Source: Sphingobium baderi (GTDB taxonomy: Bacteria; Pseudomonadota; Alphaproteobacteria; Sphingomonadales; Sphingomonadaceae). Taken from it: a DNA stretch of 64,000 bases. Positions 43,232 to 52,026 of this stretch are shown one piece after another; the first letter of the stretch is position 1, and each line of letters opens with the position of its first letter. Where the stretch lies: assembly GCF_001456115.1 (NCBI RefSeq), contig NZ_CP013264.1:62001-126000 (forward strand), read 5' to 3'. The notes under the pieces are model-generated. The model saw nothing but the letters and a program-made list of their open reading frames with translations, was not told the origin of the DNA and ran no database searches. Both the position numbers and the translations under genes were made by a program.

Positions 43232-44542
43232 ATGAATCTTCACCAACTGCGCCAGCGCAAAGCCGAGCTACGAGCGGCAAGCGCGGCTATTATCGCTGCT
43301 CCGGCTGGTGCCGATGGGCTGCTTTCCGACGAACAGCGTTCGCAGTTCGACACCAACGCCACTGAGCTGGACCGCCTACAGGGCGATGAGCAGCGCATGG
43401 AGCGCATGGCTGCGGACGATCATGCAGCATCGGGCACTACCCTTGCGGGCAAGGGCAACGGCAACGCTGTTGAATATCGCGTTTTCGCGGACGCCAAGGC
43501 GACCGGCAACGCCGATCTGGATTCCTGGCGCACCCCGGAAGGCGAGCGCGTCCCCGTCCTGAGCCGCGAACAGCGCATCGCTGATTTTGCGGACGCATCG
43601 AACAGCGCCGCGAACGAGATCGGTTTGCGTGGCGTCCTTTCCGCGCTGGTGAACGGCCCAAAGAACGAGCTGGAGCGCCGCGCTCTCACGGAAGGTTCGG
43701 CCTCTGCTGGCGGCATCCTGCTGCCCGCTCCTATGGCTGGCGGCATCATCGACGTGGCTCGCACCAAGAACGTGGCGTTTCAGGCTGGCGCTCGCACCGT
43801 CCCGATGGCGAACAAGACGCTTCGCATGGGCAAACAGCTCACGGACGTTGTGCCCCAGTGGCGCGCTGAAAATGATCCGATTGCCGAAAGCGATCCGACT
43901 TTTGGCGACGTGACGCTGGACGCCGAGAATCTGGCGGTTCTTATCAAGGTTTCGCGGGAATGGCTGGAGGACGTGCCGAACGGCGATCAGCTGCTGCGGG
44001 ACAGCATGGCGGCGGCATTTGCGCGCGGTCTGGATGCTGCCATTTTCTTCGGCACCGGCACGAGCAACGCACCCCTGGGTCTGGCTAACACCACTGGATT
44101 GCAGACTGTCAGCATGGGCACCAACGGCGCGGCGCTCACCGGCTGGGCACCGTTCCTTGACGCTGCGCTGGCGCTGGAAACTGTCAACGAGGGTAAGATT
44201 GACGCCATCGTTCTGGCGCCCCGCACCAACCGCGTGATTGCCGGTCTGACCGACACCACCGGGCAGCCCCTCCAGCGTCCGCCGCTGTTGGCAAATGTTC
44301 CGATCCTCAGCACGACCGGGATTCCTGTCAATGAGACGCAGGGCACGGCGACCAACGCCTCCAGCGCCTTCATGGGCGACTTCTCGCAAGTCCTGGTGGG
44401 CATCCGCACGGCGCTGCAAATCACCGTCCTGCACGAGCGGTTCGCGGATACCGGACAGGTTGGCTTTGTGGGCTGGCTCCGCGCCGATGTGGCGGTTGCA
44501 CGTCCTGCGGCTCTTGCAAAGATCGTGGGCATTAAGCCGTGA
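43232..44542 (+). CDS. Major capsid protein, HK97 fold
   Basis: 436 aa. The N-terminal delta (scaffold) domain of about 140 residues is Ala/Gln/Arg-rich helical (LHQLRQRKAELRAASAAIIA). The HK97-fold body follows: EGSASAGGILLPAPMAGGII, VPMANKTLRMGK, VSREWLEDVPNGDQLLRDSM and the GTGTSNAPLGLAN loop. The C-terminal P-domain strands are present. The protein assembles the head and its delta domain is cut by the protease at 44539. It is intact and carries its own start and RBS (GAGGAAG). Confidence 0.93.
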   Translation: MNLHQLRQRKAELRAASAAIIAAPAGADGLLSDEQRSQFDTNATELDRLQGDEQRMERMAADDHAASGTTLAGKGNGNAVEYRVFADAKATGNADLDSWRTPEGERVPVLSREQRIADFADASNSAANEIGLRGVLSALVNGPKNELERRALTEGSASAGGILLPAPMAGGIIDVARTKNVAFQAGARTVPMANKTLRMGKQLTDVVPQWRAENDPIAESDPTFGDVTLDAENLAVLIKVSREWLEDVPNGDQLLRDSMAAAFARGLDAAIFFGTGTSNAPLGLANTTGLQTVSMGTNGAALTGWAPFLDAALALETVNEGKIDAIVLAPRTNRVIAGLTDTTGQPLQRPPLLANVPILSTTGIPVNETQGTATNASSAFMGDFSQVLVGIRTALQITVLHERFADTGQVGFVGWLRADVAVARPAALAKIVGIKP

Positions 44543-45057
44543 TCGAGCGCCGCTCTCTGGCAATGGGGGAGGTGCGGGCAGAGTCCCGCACCCTTTCCGG
44601 CTACGCTATCGTCTATGGCGCTGAGGCGCGGATTAACGGCGGGCTGGAAACGATCGCTGCGGGCGCAGTATCGGAATCTCTCGCCAGTGGGCGGGACATT
44701 CTGGCGCTGGTCGATCATGACGCGAGCCGCGTCCTGGGCCGCACGAAATCGGGCACGCTGCGGCTGGTCGAGGATGCCCGTGGGCTTGCCTTCACTATCG
44801 ACCTTCCCGACACCTCAGCGGCGCGTGACGTGCTGGCGCTGGCTGAGCGTGGCGACCTGGGCGGCATGAGCTTCGGCTTTTCCGTCCCAGCTGGTGGCGA
44901 CGAATGGCGCGGAAACAAGCGCACGGTCCGCAAGCTGGCGCTTCATGAAATCAGCGTGATCGCATCGCACCCGGCCTACACCTCAACATCTGTGGAAGCG
45001 CGCGCTGCAAGCAATGAGCTGGAGCTGCTGCGGCTTCGTCTGGAGCTTTACAGATGA
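44539..45057 (+). CDS. HK97 family prohead protease
   Basis: A 172-aa S78-type prohead protease. The family motif is LSGYAIVYG near the start, the catalytic His is in LALVDHDASRVLGRT (about residue 60), and the Ser lies in LGGMSFGFSV (about residue 114). It cleaves the capsid delta domain during maturation. It starts GTG overlapping the capsid stop (GTGA) and overlaps the portal by 4 bases. Its order after the capsid gene is reversed relative to HK97 itself. Confidence 0.92.
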   Translation: MIERRSLAMGEVRAESRTLSGYAIVYGAEARINGGLETIAAGAVSESLASGRDILALVDHDASRVLGRTKSGTLRLVEDARGLAFTIDLPDTSAARDVLALAERGDLGGMSFGFSVPAGGDEWRGNKRTVRKLALHEISVIASHPAYTSTSVEARAASNELELLRLRLELYR

Positions 45058-46244
45058 CCTTCATGGAAACCCTGCGGGGCTGGTTAGGAGCGCCTGAGCG
45101 CCGCGACTATCAACCGCCTGTCACTATGACCACCTTGGGCGTGGGCGTCCCCTGCGAGCCTGCTAACCCCTATCTGGCGGAAAACCTCGCTGTCGTGCTG
45201 GCTGCCGTCAATATCCTGTCGGGCACCATGGCGGCGCTGCCGGTGATCGTCTATACGCGGCGACAGGGCGAGCGCATCGAGCAGCCCGACCACTGGCTGC
45301 AAAAGCTAGTGCGCGGCGGACCTAATTCGCAACAGGTATGGGGCGGATTGATCGAGTCCGCTGTTGCCTCAGTCGAGCTTCACGGCAATGCGCTGGTCGA
45401 GATCGAGCGGGACGAGAACGGCAGCGTCAATGGTCTGCGCTTCATCCCATGGCCTTGGGTAACGGCGCAGCTGCTTTCGACCGGACGCATGGCGTTCGAC
45501 GTTTACGAGCCGCAGATGCCAGCCATGGGCGCGCGCAAGCGCCGCCTCCTGGCCGCTGACGTGATCCACCTCAAGGACCGCAGCGACGATGGCCTTATCG
45601 GGCGCTCTCGCCTGAGCCGTGCCCGTGAGACGCTGAGGGCGGCGACGGCGCAGCAAACCTTCGCCACTGCCTTCCTGGAGCGTGGAGCGCAACCTAGCGG
45701 CGTTCTCGAAGTCCCCGGCGTGATGACGCAGGAACAGCGCACGACCTTGCGCGAGGCGTTCAAGAGCCGTCACGGCGGCGCAGACAATGCCGGTTCTACC
45801 TTGGTCCTGGACGGCGGCATTAGCTGGAAATCGGCGCAGATTAGCCCGGAAGATGCCGAGCTTTTGGCCTCGCGTCGTTTCAGTGTGGAGGAAATTGCTC
45901 GCGTGTTTGGCGTCCCCCCGCCGCTGGTGGGCGACCTGTCGCACGGCACATTTACCAACAGCCGGGAGGCGGCGCGATGGTTCGGCCAGTTCTCGCTCAC
46001 CCCTCGCGTTCGCCGGATCGAGGCGGAATTGAACCGGGCGCTGTTCGGCCCTGGCAGCCGCTATGAAATCGAGTTCGACATGAGCGACCTGTTGCGCTCC
46101 GATCCTGAAACCCGCTGGGCATCGCACAAGATCGCAGTTGAGGCGGGCATCCTTGACCCTGACGAAATCCGTCAAATTGAAGGATGGAATAAGCGCAAGG
46201 TGGAGGCGGCCAAAACCCCGGTGGAAGGAGAACAGGCGGCATGA
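45054..46244 (+). CDS. Portal protein, HK97 family
   Basis: A 396-aa portal protein. Recognisable parts are PYLAENLAVVLAAVNILSGT, LIESAVASVELHGNALVEI, the VIHLKDRSDDGLIGRSRLSR region and the conserved VEEIARVFGVPPPLVGDLSH with FTNSREAARWFGQFSLTPRV. The portal forms the dodecameric DNA gate and terminase/connector docking site. It overlaps the protease and connector genes by 4 bases each. Confidence 0.94.
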   Translation: MTFMETLRGWLGAPERRDYQPPVTMTTLGVGVPCEPANPYLAENLAVVLAAVNILSGTMAALPVIVYTRRQGERIEQPDHWLQKLVRGGPNSQQVWGGLIESAVASVELHGNALVEIERDENGSVNGLRFIPWPWVTAQLLSTGRMAFDVYEPQMPAMGARKRRLLAADVIHLKDRSDDGLIGRSRLSRARETLRAATAQQTFATAFLERGAQPSGVLEVPGVMTQEQRTTLREAFKSRHGGADNAGSTLVLDGGISWKSAQISPEDAELLASRRFSVEEIARVFGVPPPLVGDLSHGTFTNSREAARWFGQFSLTPRVRRIEAELNRALFGPGSRYEIEFDMSDLLRSDPETRWASHKIAVEAGILDPDEIRQIEGWNKRKVEAAKTPVEGEQAA

Positions 46245-46507
46245 CTGATCTTGTCACCCTAACGGAAGCAAAGCTGTTCCTGCGCGTCATCCATGACGAT
46301 GAGGACAGCATCATTTCCATGATGATCGCGGCGGCGTCGGAAGCGGTTGGCGATATTGTCGCGGAGATCGACCCGGACAATGTGCCGGTGCGCCTCAAGC
46401 TGGCTGTCCTGAGCCGCGTGGCGGTCATGTATGACAGCCGGGATAGCATGGAGGCGGGCAAGGGCGAATTGCCGATGCTCACCCCCTTGCGGGCGTTGGA
46501 GGTCTGA
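46241..46507 (+). CDS. Head-tail connector (HK97 gp6-like)
   Basis: An 88-aa small helical protein, TDLVTLTEAKLFLRVIHDDE then DSIISMMIAAASEAVGDIV and a C-terminal helix with AVMYDSRDS. This is the gp6-like adaptor pattern that sits below the portal. A single adaptor is present; a second (stopper) protein that full phages have is not seen. In a satellite, the adaptor would set which helper tail can attach. It overlaps its neighbours by 4 bases and 1 base. Confidence 0.85.
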   Translation: MTDLVTLTEAKLFLRVIHDDEDSIISMMIAAASEAVGDIVAEIDPDNVPVRLKLAVLSRVAVMYDSRDSMEAGKGELPMLTPLRALEV

Positions 46508-46752
46508 TGACGGACGCGGCTGCCCTTCCTAACTGGCCCGCGCGGCTGGGCGAGGATTTGGCCGCCGCGTATCTTGGCGTCTCGAAAACTAACTTTCGCG
46601 GGAAATGGCAATCGCGCCAATATCCTCAGCCGGTGCGGGACGGAAACCGCCTGCTATGGTCGCGTGTCCAGCTCGACCGCTTTGTCGAGGCTCAGTTCGG
46701 CCTCACCGGCGCAAATGAACAGGGGGATGATTCGTGGGCCGACTTGAGATGA
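46507..46752 (+). CDS. AlpA-like/excisionase-like HTH protein
   Basis: An 81-aa winged-helix DNA-binding protein with LGEDLAAAYLGVSKTNFRGK then QYPQPVRDGNRLLWSRVQLD and FVEAQFG, the AlpA/MerR-type HTH and wing. AlpA regulators activate satellite and PICI excision genes; Xis-type factors direct excision. It overlaps the integrase start by 4 bases, so both are made together at the distal end of the head operon. Confidence 0.85.
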   Translation: MTDAAALPNWPARLGEDLAAAYLGVSKTNFRGKWQSRQYPQPVRDGNRLLWSRVQLDRFVEAQFGLTGANEQGDDSWADLR

Positions 46753-47813
46753 AGGGCATCTGTCAGAAACACGGCAGGCTCTACTACCGACGCAAGGTCG
46801 GCGGGCGTGACACCTATATCCGCCTGCCTGCCCTGGACGATCCCAACTTTGCCGCTGCCTATGCCGATGCTTCGCGTCCCGACAAGGCCCGCGCTAAGCC
46901 TGCCAAGGGCACGTTTGCAGCGCTGGTGGCGGACTATCGGGCTTCCAGCGAGTTCACGACCCTTTCGGACACGACCAAAACCAACCGCCTGCGCTATCTG
47001 GATATGATCGTGTCCGAGCATGGGCATCGGACGGTGGCAGGATGCCGCCCTAGCGACGTTCGGAAGATGAGGGACGCCTATGCTTCCCTTTCCGGTAAGG
47101 CGAACAACTGGCTGGCGACCTTCAAGGCGCTGATGAGCTACGCGGCGCTTAACGACTGGCGGCGCGACAACCCGGCGCGCGAGGTCCGCAAGCTGGAAGA
47201 TGGCGAGCACGAGCCATGGCCTGCGGACGTGCTGGAGCAGGCGCTTGCCCATGCCTCCCCTACCCTTCGCCTGGCGATCATCACCGGCCTTTGCAGCGGC
47301 GCGCGGATCGGTGACGTTATCAAGATGCAGCACGGATGGCATGATGGCCATTTCATGCAGTTCACGACCAGCAAGCGCGTGGGGCGCAAGACGGTCGGCG
47401 TTCCGGTCGCTGTTCCGATGCACCCGCTTTGGCTGGAAGAAATCGCCAAGTTGCCGCGCAAAACAATGACGCTGATCTATGACCGATCTGGCAAGCCGTT
47501 CGCAGATACCGGAGTGCTGCAAGAGCGCGTTCGGACCCTCATGAAGTCCATCGGAAAGCCGACTTATCTCAGCAACGGCAAAGAGCGGAATTACACCTTT
47601 CACGGCCTGCGGAAGAACGCGGCCTGTTACTTGGCCGAGCTTGGCCTGAGTGACATCGACATTGGCGCTATCTGTGGAATGACCCCTGACACAGTGCGCC
47701 ATTACACGAAGCGGAAACGGGCGCTGATGATTGCGCGCGGTGCTGCTGATCGTGTGACGCGGGGGGACGTTCTCCCCTTAAAAGGGGGACGGTCGCAAGG
47801 AGCAGCAAAATAA
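46749..47813 (+). CDS. int: Tyrosine recombinase (site-specific integrase)
   Basis: 354 aa. The core-binding domain lies at about residues 50-150 and the catalytic domain follows: Arg in GLCSGARIGDVIKM, Lys region TTSKRVGRKT, His-x-x-Arg in YTFHGLRKNAACY and nucleophilic Tyr in VRHYTKRK. It inserts the element at tRNA-Glu; attR starts 18 bases after its stop. Start 46749 overlaps the AlpA-like stop; GTG 46734 is in frame. Confidence 0.93.
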   Translation: MKGICQKHGRLYYRRKVGGRDTYIRLPALDDPNFAAAYADASRPDKARAKPAKGTFAALVADYRASSEFTTLSDTTKTNRLRYLDMIVSEHGHRTVAGCRPSDVRKMRDAYASLSGKANNWLATFKALMSYAALNDWRRDNPAREVRKLEDGEHEPWPADVLEQALAHASPTLRLAIITGLCSGARIGDVIKMQHGWHDGHFMQFTTSKRVGRKTVGVPVAVPMHPLWLEEIAKLPRKTMTLIYDRSGKPFADTGVLQERVRTLMKSIGKPTYLSNGKERNYTFHGLRKNAACYLAELGLSDIDIGAICGMTPDTVRHYTKRKRALMIARGAADRVTRGDVLPLKGGRSQGAAK

Positions 47814-47830
47814 ATGCCGCAAAATCAATA

Positions 47831-47870
47831 TGGTGACCCCTACGGGAATCGAACCCGTGTTTCAGCCGTG
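47831..47870. repeat. attR, 40-bp repeat within the intact tRNA-Glu gene
   Basis: Identical to attL at 37397-37436. It covers the CCA, acceptor 3' strand and T-arm and part of the anticodon arm of tRNA-Glu on the minus strand, so integration keeps the tRNA functional. Confidence 0.93.
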
Positions 47871-47906
47871 AAAGGGCCGCGTCCTAGACCGCTAGACGAA
47901 GGGGCC
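47831..47906 (-). tRNA. tRNA-Glu (anticodon TTC)
   Basis: A 76-base tRNA on the minus strand. The acceptor is GGCCCCT with AGGGGTC, the anticodon loop CTTTCAC (TTC), the T-loop TTCGATT, and the encoded 3' end CCA. All stems pair, with one G-T pair in the acceptor. It is transcribed toward the element, which sits at its 3' end. Confidence 0.96.
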
Positions 47907-48005
47907 ACATGCAGTCCGCCTGAGCGATGCTGCGAAGCGAGGCGGGCATTAGGGGTTGGCTTCGCGCCGGTCAACCCCCTTAGGTCATCAAAATGCAGCT
48001 TTGTT

Positions 48006-49772
48006 TCAATCGGCCCAGGCGGCGTCTTCCAGATGGAGTTCGGCAGCGGGGCGCGGGCCCCAATCGTCGATCTTCGCCCGGCCAGCCACCCAAAGCCGCC
48101 GATCCCTGGGCGCTGCGAGAATGGCCTGCCCCAGTTCCGTTTCGGCCTTGCGGAAGGCGATGGTCTTGATCGACCGGCCATCGTCGCCCGCCATGATGGC
48201 GCGCAAATGGCCGTTGCCGACCACATCCGCCTTGATGACGCGCATGGGCCCGGACGCGATGAGCGGCGCGGGCCAGCCCGCCCCATAGGGACCGCCGGCT
48301 TCCATCGCCGCGACGAAATCGGGATTGACCCCGGCAGGCGCGAGCACGGCGTCTATCATCAGGGCGCGGTCGTCGCGGGAACGGGCCACGGCGGCGGAAA
48401 GGCGATCGTCGAGGAAATCGATCAGCGCATCCAGCTTTTCCGCCGCAACGGTCAGGCCCGCCGCCATGGCATGACCCCCGCCGGCGACCAGCAGACCGCC
48501 ATCCTTGGCGGCGAGGACGGCGGCGCCCAGGTCGACGCCGGATATGGACCGGCCCGACCCCTTGCCGATGCCGTCTTCGTCGAGGGCGATGACGATGGCG
48601 GGACGCCCCGCTTTCTCCTTGAGGCGGCCCGCCACGATGCCGATGACGCCGGGATGCCAGCCCGCACCGGAGACCAGTGCAACAGCACGATTGCCCTGCG
48701 CCTCCAGCAACGCCTCCGCCTGTTCCTGCACCAGCGATTCGATGGCGCGCCGCTCTTCGTTGAGACGGTCGAGTTCGGCCGCGATGCGGGCGGCTTCCAG
48801 CGGATCCTCGGTCGTCAGCAGGCGCACGCCCAGATCCGCCTTGCCCACGCGCCCGCCCGCATTGATGCGCGGCCCCAGCGCGAAGCCCAGATCATGACAC
48901 AGCGGCGCGCGGCTAAGGCGGCTGGCGTCCATCAGCGCGGCAAGGCCGATGTTGCACCGCTTCGCCATGACCTTCAGTCCCTGCGCCACAAAGGCCCGGT
49001 TCAGCCCCTTGAGCTGCGCCACATCGGCGACGGTGCCCAGCGCCACGATGTCGAGCAATTCCATGAGCGGCGGTTCGGATCGCGCCGCGAACCGTCCGCG
49101 CGCACGCAACGTCCGCACCAGCGCCGCGCCCAGCAGGAAGGCCACGCCCACCGCCGCCAGATGGCCATGCGCGGCGGCTTCATCCGCTTCATCGAGGCGG
49201 TTGGGGTTGACCAGCGCGAAGGCTTCGGGAAGCGCGGCGGCGCATTTGTGATGATCGACCACGACCACATCGACGCCGGCCTGCTTCGCTTGCAGCAACG
49301 CGTCGAAAGCCTGCGCGCCGCAATCGACGGTGACGATCAGGCTCGCGCCCTCTCCCGCCAGCCGCACCAGCGCCTCGCCCGATGGACCATAGCCTTCCAT
49401 CAGGCGATCGGGGATATAGGGTTTCGCCTTCAGTCCCAGATCGCGCAATAGCCGGATCAGCAGCGCCGCGCTGGTCGCGCCGTCCACGTCATAATCGCCA
49501 AAGATGCGGACATCCTCCTGACGCTGCACGGCGTCAGCGAGCCGGTCGGCGGCGGCGTCCATGTCGCGGAACAGGCTGGGGTCGGGCATGAAATGACGGA
49601 TGGTGGGGTTGCGGTGCGCCTCCACCGCCTCACGCGGACAGCCGCGTGCCAGCAGCAATTGCGTCACCAGATCGTCGGGGCGATAACCGGGATCGCGGGC
49701 ATCCGCCCCCTGCCCGCGCCAGCGCCAGGGTTGGCCCGATATGGAGCGGGAGATGTTCAGCGCGATCGTCAT
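48006..49772 (-). CDS. recJ: Single-stranded-DNA-specific exonuclease RecJ
   Basis: 588 aa. DHH-family motifs: IFGDYDVDGATSAALL (about residue 92), IVTVDCGAQAF, VVVDHHKCAAALP (DHH) and FALGPRINAGGRVGKADLGV; the DHHA1 domain has SGAGWHPGVIGIVAGRL and SGRSISGVDLG. It degrades 5' single-stranded ends in recombination and repair. The frame is open to 50012; the chosen ATG gives the normal length, but no clear ribosome-binding site is seen. Confidence 0.95.
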   Translation of the reverse strand: MTIALNISRSISGQPWRWRGQGADARDPGYRPDDLVTQLLLARGCPREAVEAHRNPTIRHFMPDPSLFRDMDAAADRLADAVQRQEDVRIFGDYDVDGATSAALLIRLLRDLGLKAKPYIPDRLMEGYGPSGEALVRLAGEGASLIVTVDCGAQAFDALLQAKQAGVDVVVVDHHKCAAALPEAFALVNPNRLDEADEAAAHGHLAAVGVAFLLGAALVRTLRARGRFAARSEPPLMELLDIVALGTVADVAQLKGLNRAFVAQGLKVMAKRCNIGLAALMDASRLSRAPLCHDLGFALGPRINAGGRVGKADLGVRLLTTEDPLEAARIAAELDRLNEERRAIESLVQEQAEALLEAQGNRAVALVSGAGWHPGVIGIVAGRLKEKAGRPAIVIALDEDGIGKGSGRSISGVDLGAAVLAAKDGGLLVAGGGHAMAAGLTVAAEKLDALIDFLDDRLSAAVARSRDDRALMIDAVLAPAGVNPDFVAAMEAGGPYGAGWPAPLIASGPMRVIKADVVGNGHLRAIMAGDDGRSIKTIAFRKAETELGQAILAAPRDRRLWVAGRAKIDDWGPRPAAELHLEDAAWAD

Positions 49773-49908
49773 GGCACGGCTGTAGACCCGTCCCGCCGCC
49801 GAGGGAAGCGCGCCGTCGATCGTAGCGGGTTTGGAACCTGCACAAGACATTGAGCGTATTGTCAATTCCACGCTCCTGTGAAAGAGCGGGCATGAAAGGG
49901 GCAAAAGA

Positions 49909-52026
49909 TTGACGGGCGACAGGCGCAGAACCGGGATGGGGCATGCCATCGGCATGGCTATGATCGCGGCGTGCCCACCCACTCTGATGGCCCAGACACC
50001 ACCTCCCGCCAATGTAGACCAGCCCGCGCCCGAGCCTGAAAAGCCGATCCTGTCAGACGACCAGTTCGAACAGCGCCTGCCCCCTCTGGGCGACGCGCCA
50101 TCGGACGCCGCATCGCCGCTGCCGTCCGTCGACAGCTGGCTGGATCAGCAGATGCCGCAGACCGCCGCAACGCCCGGGGAATTGCCGCCCACCACCGAGC
50201 CGGCCGCCGACGCAGAACTGGCCCAGCCCCTGCCCGCGCTCGACAGCGTGACGGTGCCCGCGCAGGTCGCTGAAGATGTTCCCGACGAAAAACTGCCCGC
50301 CGTGCATTATGCGGTTTCGGTGGAGGGTTTCGACGGCACCGGACTGGAAGACGAATTCCGGGAAGCCTCCGCCCTGGTCGACGGCAAAGGCAAGGCGGAC
50401 ACCGCCGCCATGGTGCAGGCCCGCGCGCAGGAGGATGAGGCGCTCGCGGTGCGGCTGCTCTATTCGGAGGGCTATTATGACGGAACGGCGCTGTCCTCGC
50501 TGGAACAGTCGGGCGACGGCGCGCTGAAGGCAGTGGTTTCGGTGACGCCGGGGAAAAGATACCGGATCGGCGACATCGTCATCAATGTGGGGCCGACCGT
50601 GCCGCCGGGCCTGATCCGCGACAGCCTGCCGCTCAAGACCGGCGATTATATCGTGGCGGCGCAGGTGGAGGGCGCGGAGGCCAATGTCGCGCTCAAGCTG
50701 CCGGAGAACGGCTATCCCTTCGTGAAGGTAGGGGACCGCGATATCTTGCTCGATCCCGCCACCGTGACGGGCGACTATATGCTGCCGGTCGAAACAGGAC
50801 CGCGCGGCTCCTTCCGGGGCATCACCACCAGCGGAAAGAAGCAGGCGTTCGGCGCGGATCATATGAAAGTCATCAGCCGCTTCAAGCCGGACGAGCTTTA
50901 CGACAGCCGCAAGGTGGACGACCTGCGCCGCGCGCTGGTGGCGACGGGGCTGTTTTCCAGCGTCGCCGTCGATCCGGTGCAGACCGGCGCGCCGGGACCG
51001 GACGGCACGGAATATGTCGACCTGCATGTCGAGCAGGAAGCCGGGCCGCCGCGCACGCTGGCGGGCGAGCTGGGCTATGGCACCGGGCAGGGATTCCGGG
51101 CCGAAGGGACATGGACGCACCGCAATTTCTTCCCGCCCGAAGGCGCGTTGATCGGCGGGGTGATCGCGGGGACGCAGGAACAGGGCGTATCGGGTACCTT
51201 CCGCCGGTCCAACGCAGGCAAGCGCGACCGGACGTTCCAGGCGGGCGTCAACGTCAATCACCAGAAATATGACGCCTATGAAGCCTTCACCCTGGGCCTC
51301 AACGCCAGCATCTCCCGCCAGTCGACGCCGATCTTCCAGAAGCGATGGACTTATACTTATGGCGTCGAAGTGCTGCTTTCGAACGAAAAGACCACAGTCG
51401 ACGAAAGCACGGCGGACGCCAAGCGGCTGACCTATTTCATCGGCGCATTGCCGATGCAGCTTGGCTATGACCGGTCGAACGACCTGCTCGATCCCACCAA
51501 GGGATTCCGCGCCAATCTGCGCGTGTCGCCCGAAGCGTCGTTGCAAGGCAATGTGTCGCCCTATGTCCGGGCGACCTTCGATCTGGCGGGCTATTATCCG
51601 GTGTCCGACAGTCTGGTGGTCGCGGCGCGCACGCGCGTGGGCACGATCACCGGGGCGGCGCGCGACGACATTGCCCCGTCACGGCGCATCTATGCGGGCG
51701 GGGGCGGATCGGTGCGCGGCTATGGTTATCAGGAGTTGGGGCCAAAGGACGCCAACAACGATCCGGTCGGCGGCCGGTCCGTGAACGAGTTCGCGGTCGA
51801 GGGGCGCTATCGGTTCGGCAATTACGGCATCGTCGCCTTTGTCGACGCGGGGCAGGTCTATGAAAGCGCCATGCCCAAATTCTCCGACATTCGGTACGGC
51901 GTCGGCATAGGCGGGCGCTTCTACACCAATTTCGGTCCCTTCCGCGCGGATATCGCCATGCCGATCAACCGGCAGCCGGGCGAATCCAAATTCGCCCTCT
52001 ATATCGGCATAGGGCAGGCATTCTGA
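49909..52026 (+). CDS. tamA: TamA-like Omp85 outer-membrane assembly protein
   Basis: A protein of up to 705 aa. After a secretion signal and a Pro-rich low-complexity linker (about residues 30-130), there are POTRA-like domains (VHYAVSVEGFDGTGLEDEFR, VVSVTPGKRYRIGDIVINVG) and a C-terminal 16-strand barrel with the Omp85 motif GGGGSVRGYGYQELGP and terminal VDAGQVYES. The start is uncertain: TTG 49909 has AAAGGGG upstream, while ATG 49936 is an alternative. It pairs with TamB directly downstream (TGATGG overlap). Confidence 0.92.
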   Translation: MTGDRRRTGMGHAIGMAMIAACPPTLMAQTPPPANVDQPAPEPEKPILSDDQFEQRLPPLGDAPSDAASPLPSVDSWLDQQMPQTAATPGELPPTTEPAADAELAQPLPALDSVTVPAQVAEDVPDEKLPAVHYAVSVEGFDGTGLEDEFREASALVDGKGKADTAAMVQARAQEDEALAVRLLYSEGYYDGTALSSLEQSGDGALKAVVSVTPGKRYRIGDIVINVGPTVPPGLIRDSLPLKTGDYIVAAQVEGAEANVALKLPENGYPFVKVGDRDILLDPATVTGDYMLPVETGPRGSFRGITTSGKKQAFGADHMKVISRFKPDELYDSRKVDDLRRALVATGLFSSVAVDPVQTGAPGPDGTEYVDLHVEQEAGPPRTLAGELGYGTGQGFRAEGTWTHRNFFPPEGALIGGVIAGTQEQGVSGTFRRSNAGKRDRTFQAGVNVNHQKYDAYEAFTLGLNASISRQSTPIFQKRWTYTYGVEVLLSNEKTTVDESTADAKRLTYFIGALPMQLGYDRSNDLLDPTKGFRANLRVSPEASLQGNVSPYVRATFDLAGYYPVSDSLVVAARTRVGTITGAARDDIAPSRRIYAGGGGSVRGYGYQELGPKDANNDPVGGRSVNEFAVEGRYRFGNYGIVAFVDAGQVYESAMPKFSDIRYGVGIGGRFYTNFGPFRADIAMPINRQPGESKFALYIGIGQAF

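Larger units (their letters stand above)
37397..47870 (+). mobile_element. Tail-less capsid-encoding integrative element in tRNA-Glu (cf-PICI-like phage satellite)
   Basis: The element is about 10.43 kb and is bounded by perfect 40-bp repeats that match the 3' part of tRNA-Glu. Nearly all its genes point right: helicase, HNH, terL, two unknowns, capsid, protease, portal, connector, AlpA-like, integrase. No tail, tape-measure, baseplate, holin or lysin gene is seen, and the gene space is full. Head and packaging genes without tails define the capsid-forming phage-inducible chromosomal islands. I infer mobilisation by a helper phage supplying tails. Alternatives are a decayed prophage (less likely, since no gene is visibly broken) or another satellite class. 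Confidence 0.8.

Noticed and set aside
37397..47870. Reading the element as a decayed prophage
   Set aside because: No gene fragments or frameshifts are visible, the genes overlap tightly, and a helicase, AlpA-like protein and integrase are intact. A compact satellite fits better, though a strict test needs relatives.
47951..47980. Hairpin GGGGTTG/CAACCCC between tRNA-Glu and recJ as a terminator
   Set aside because: The stem is good but no U-run follows on either strand, so I did not call it a terminator.
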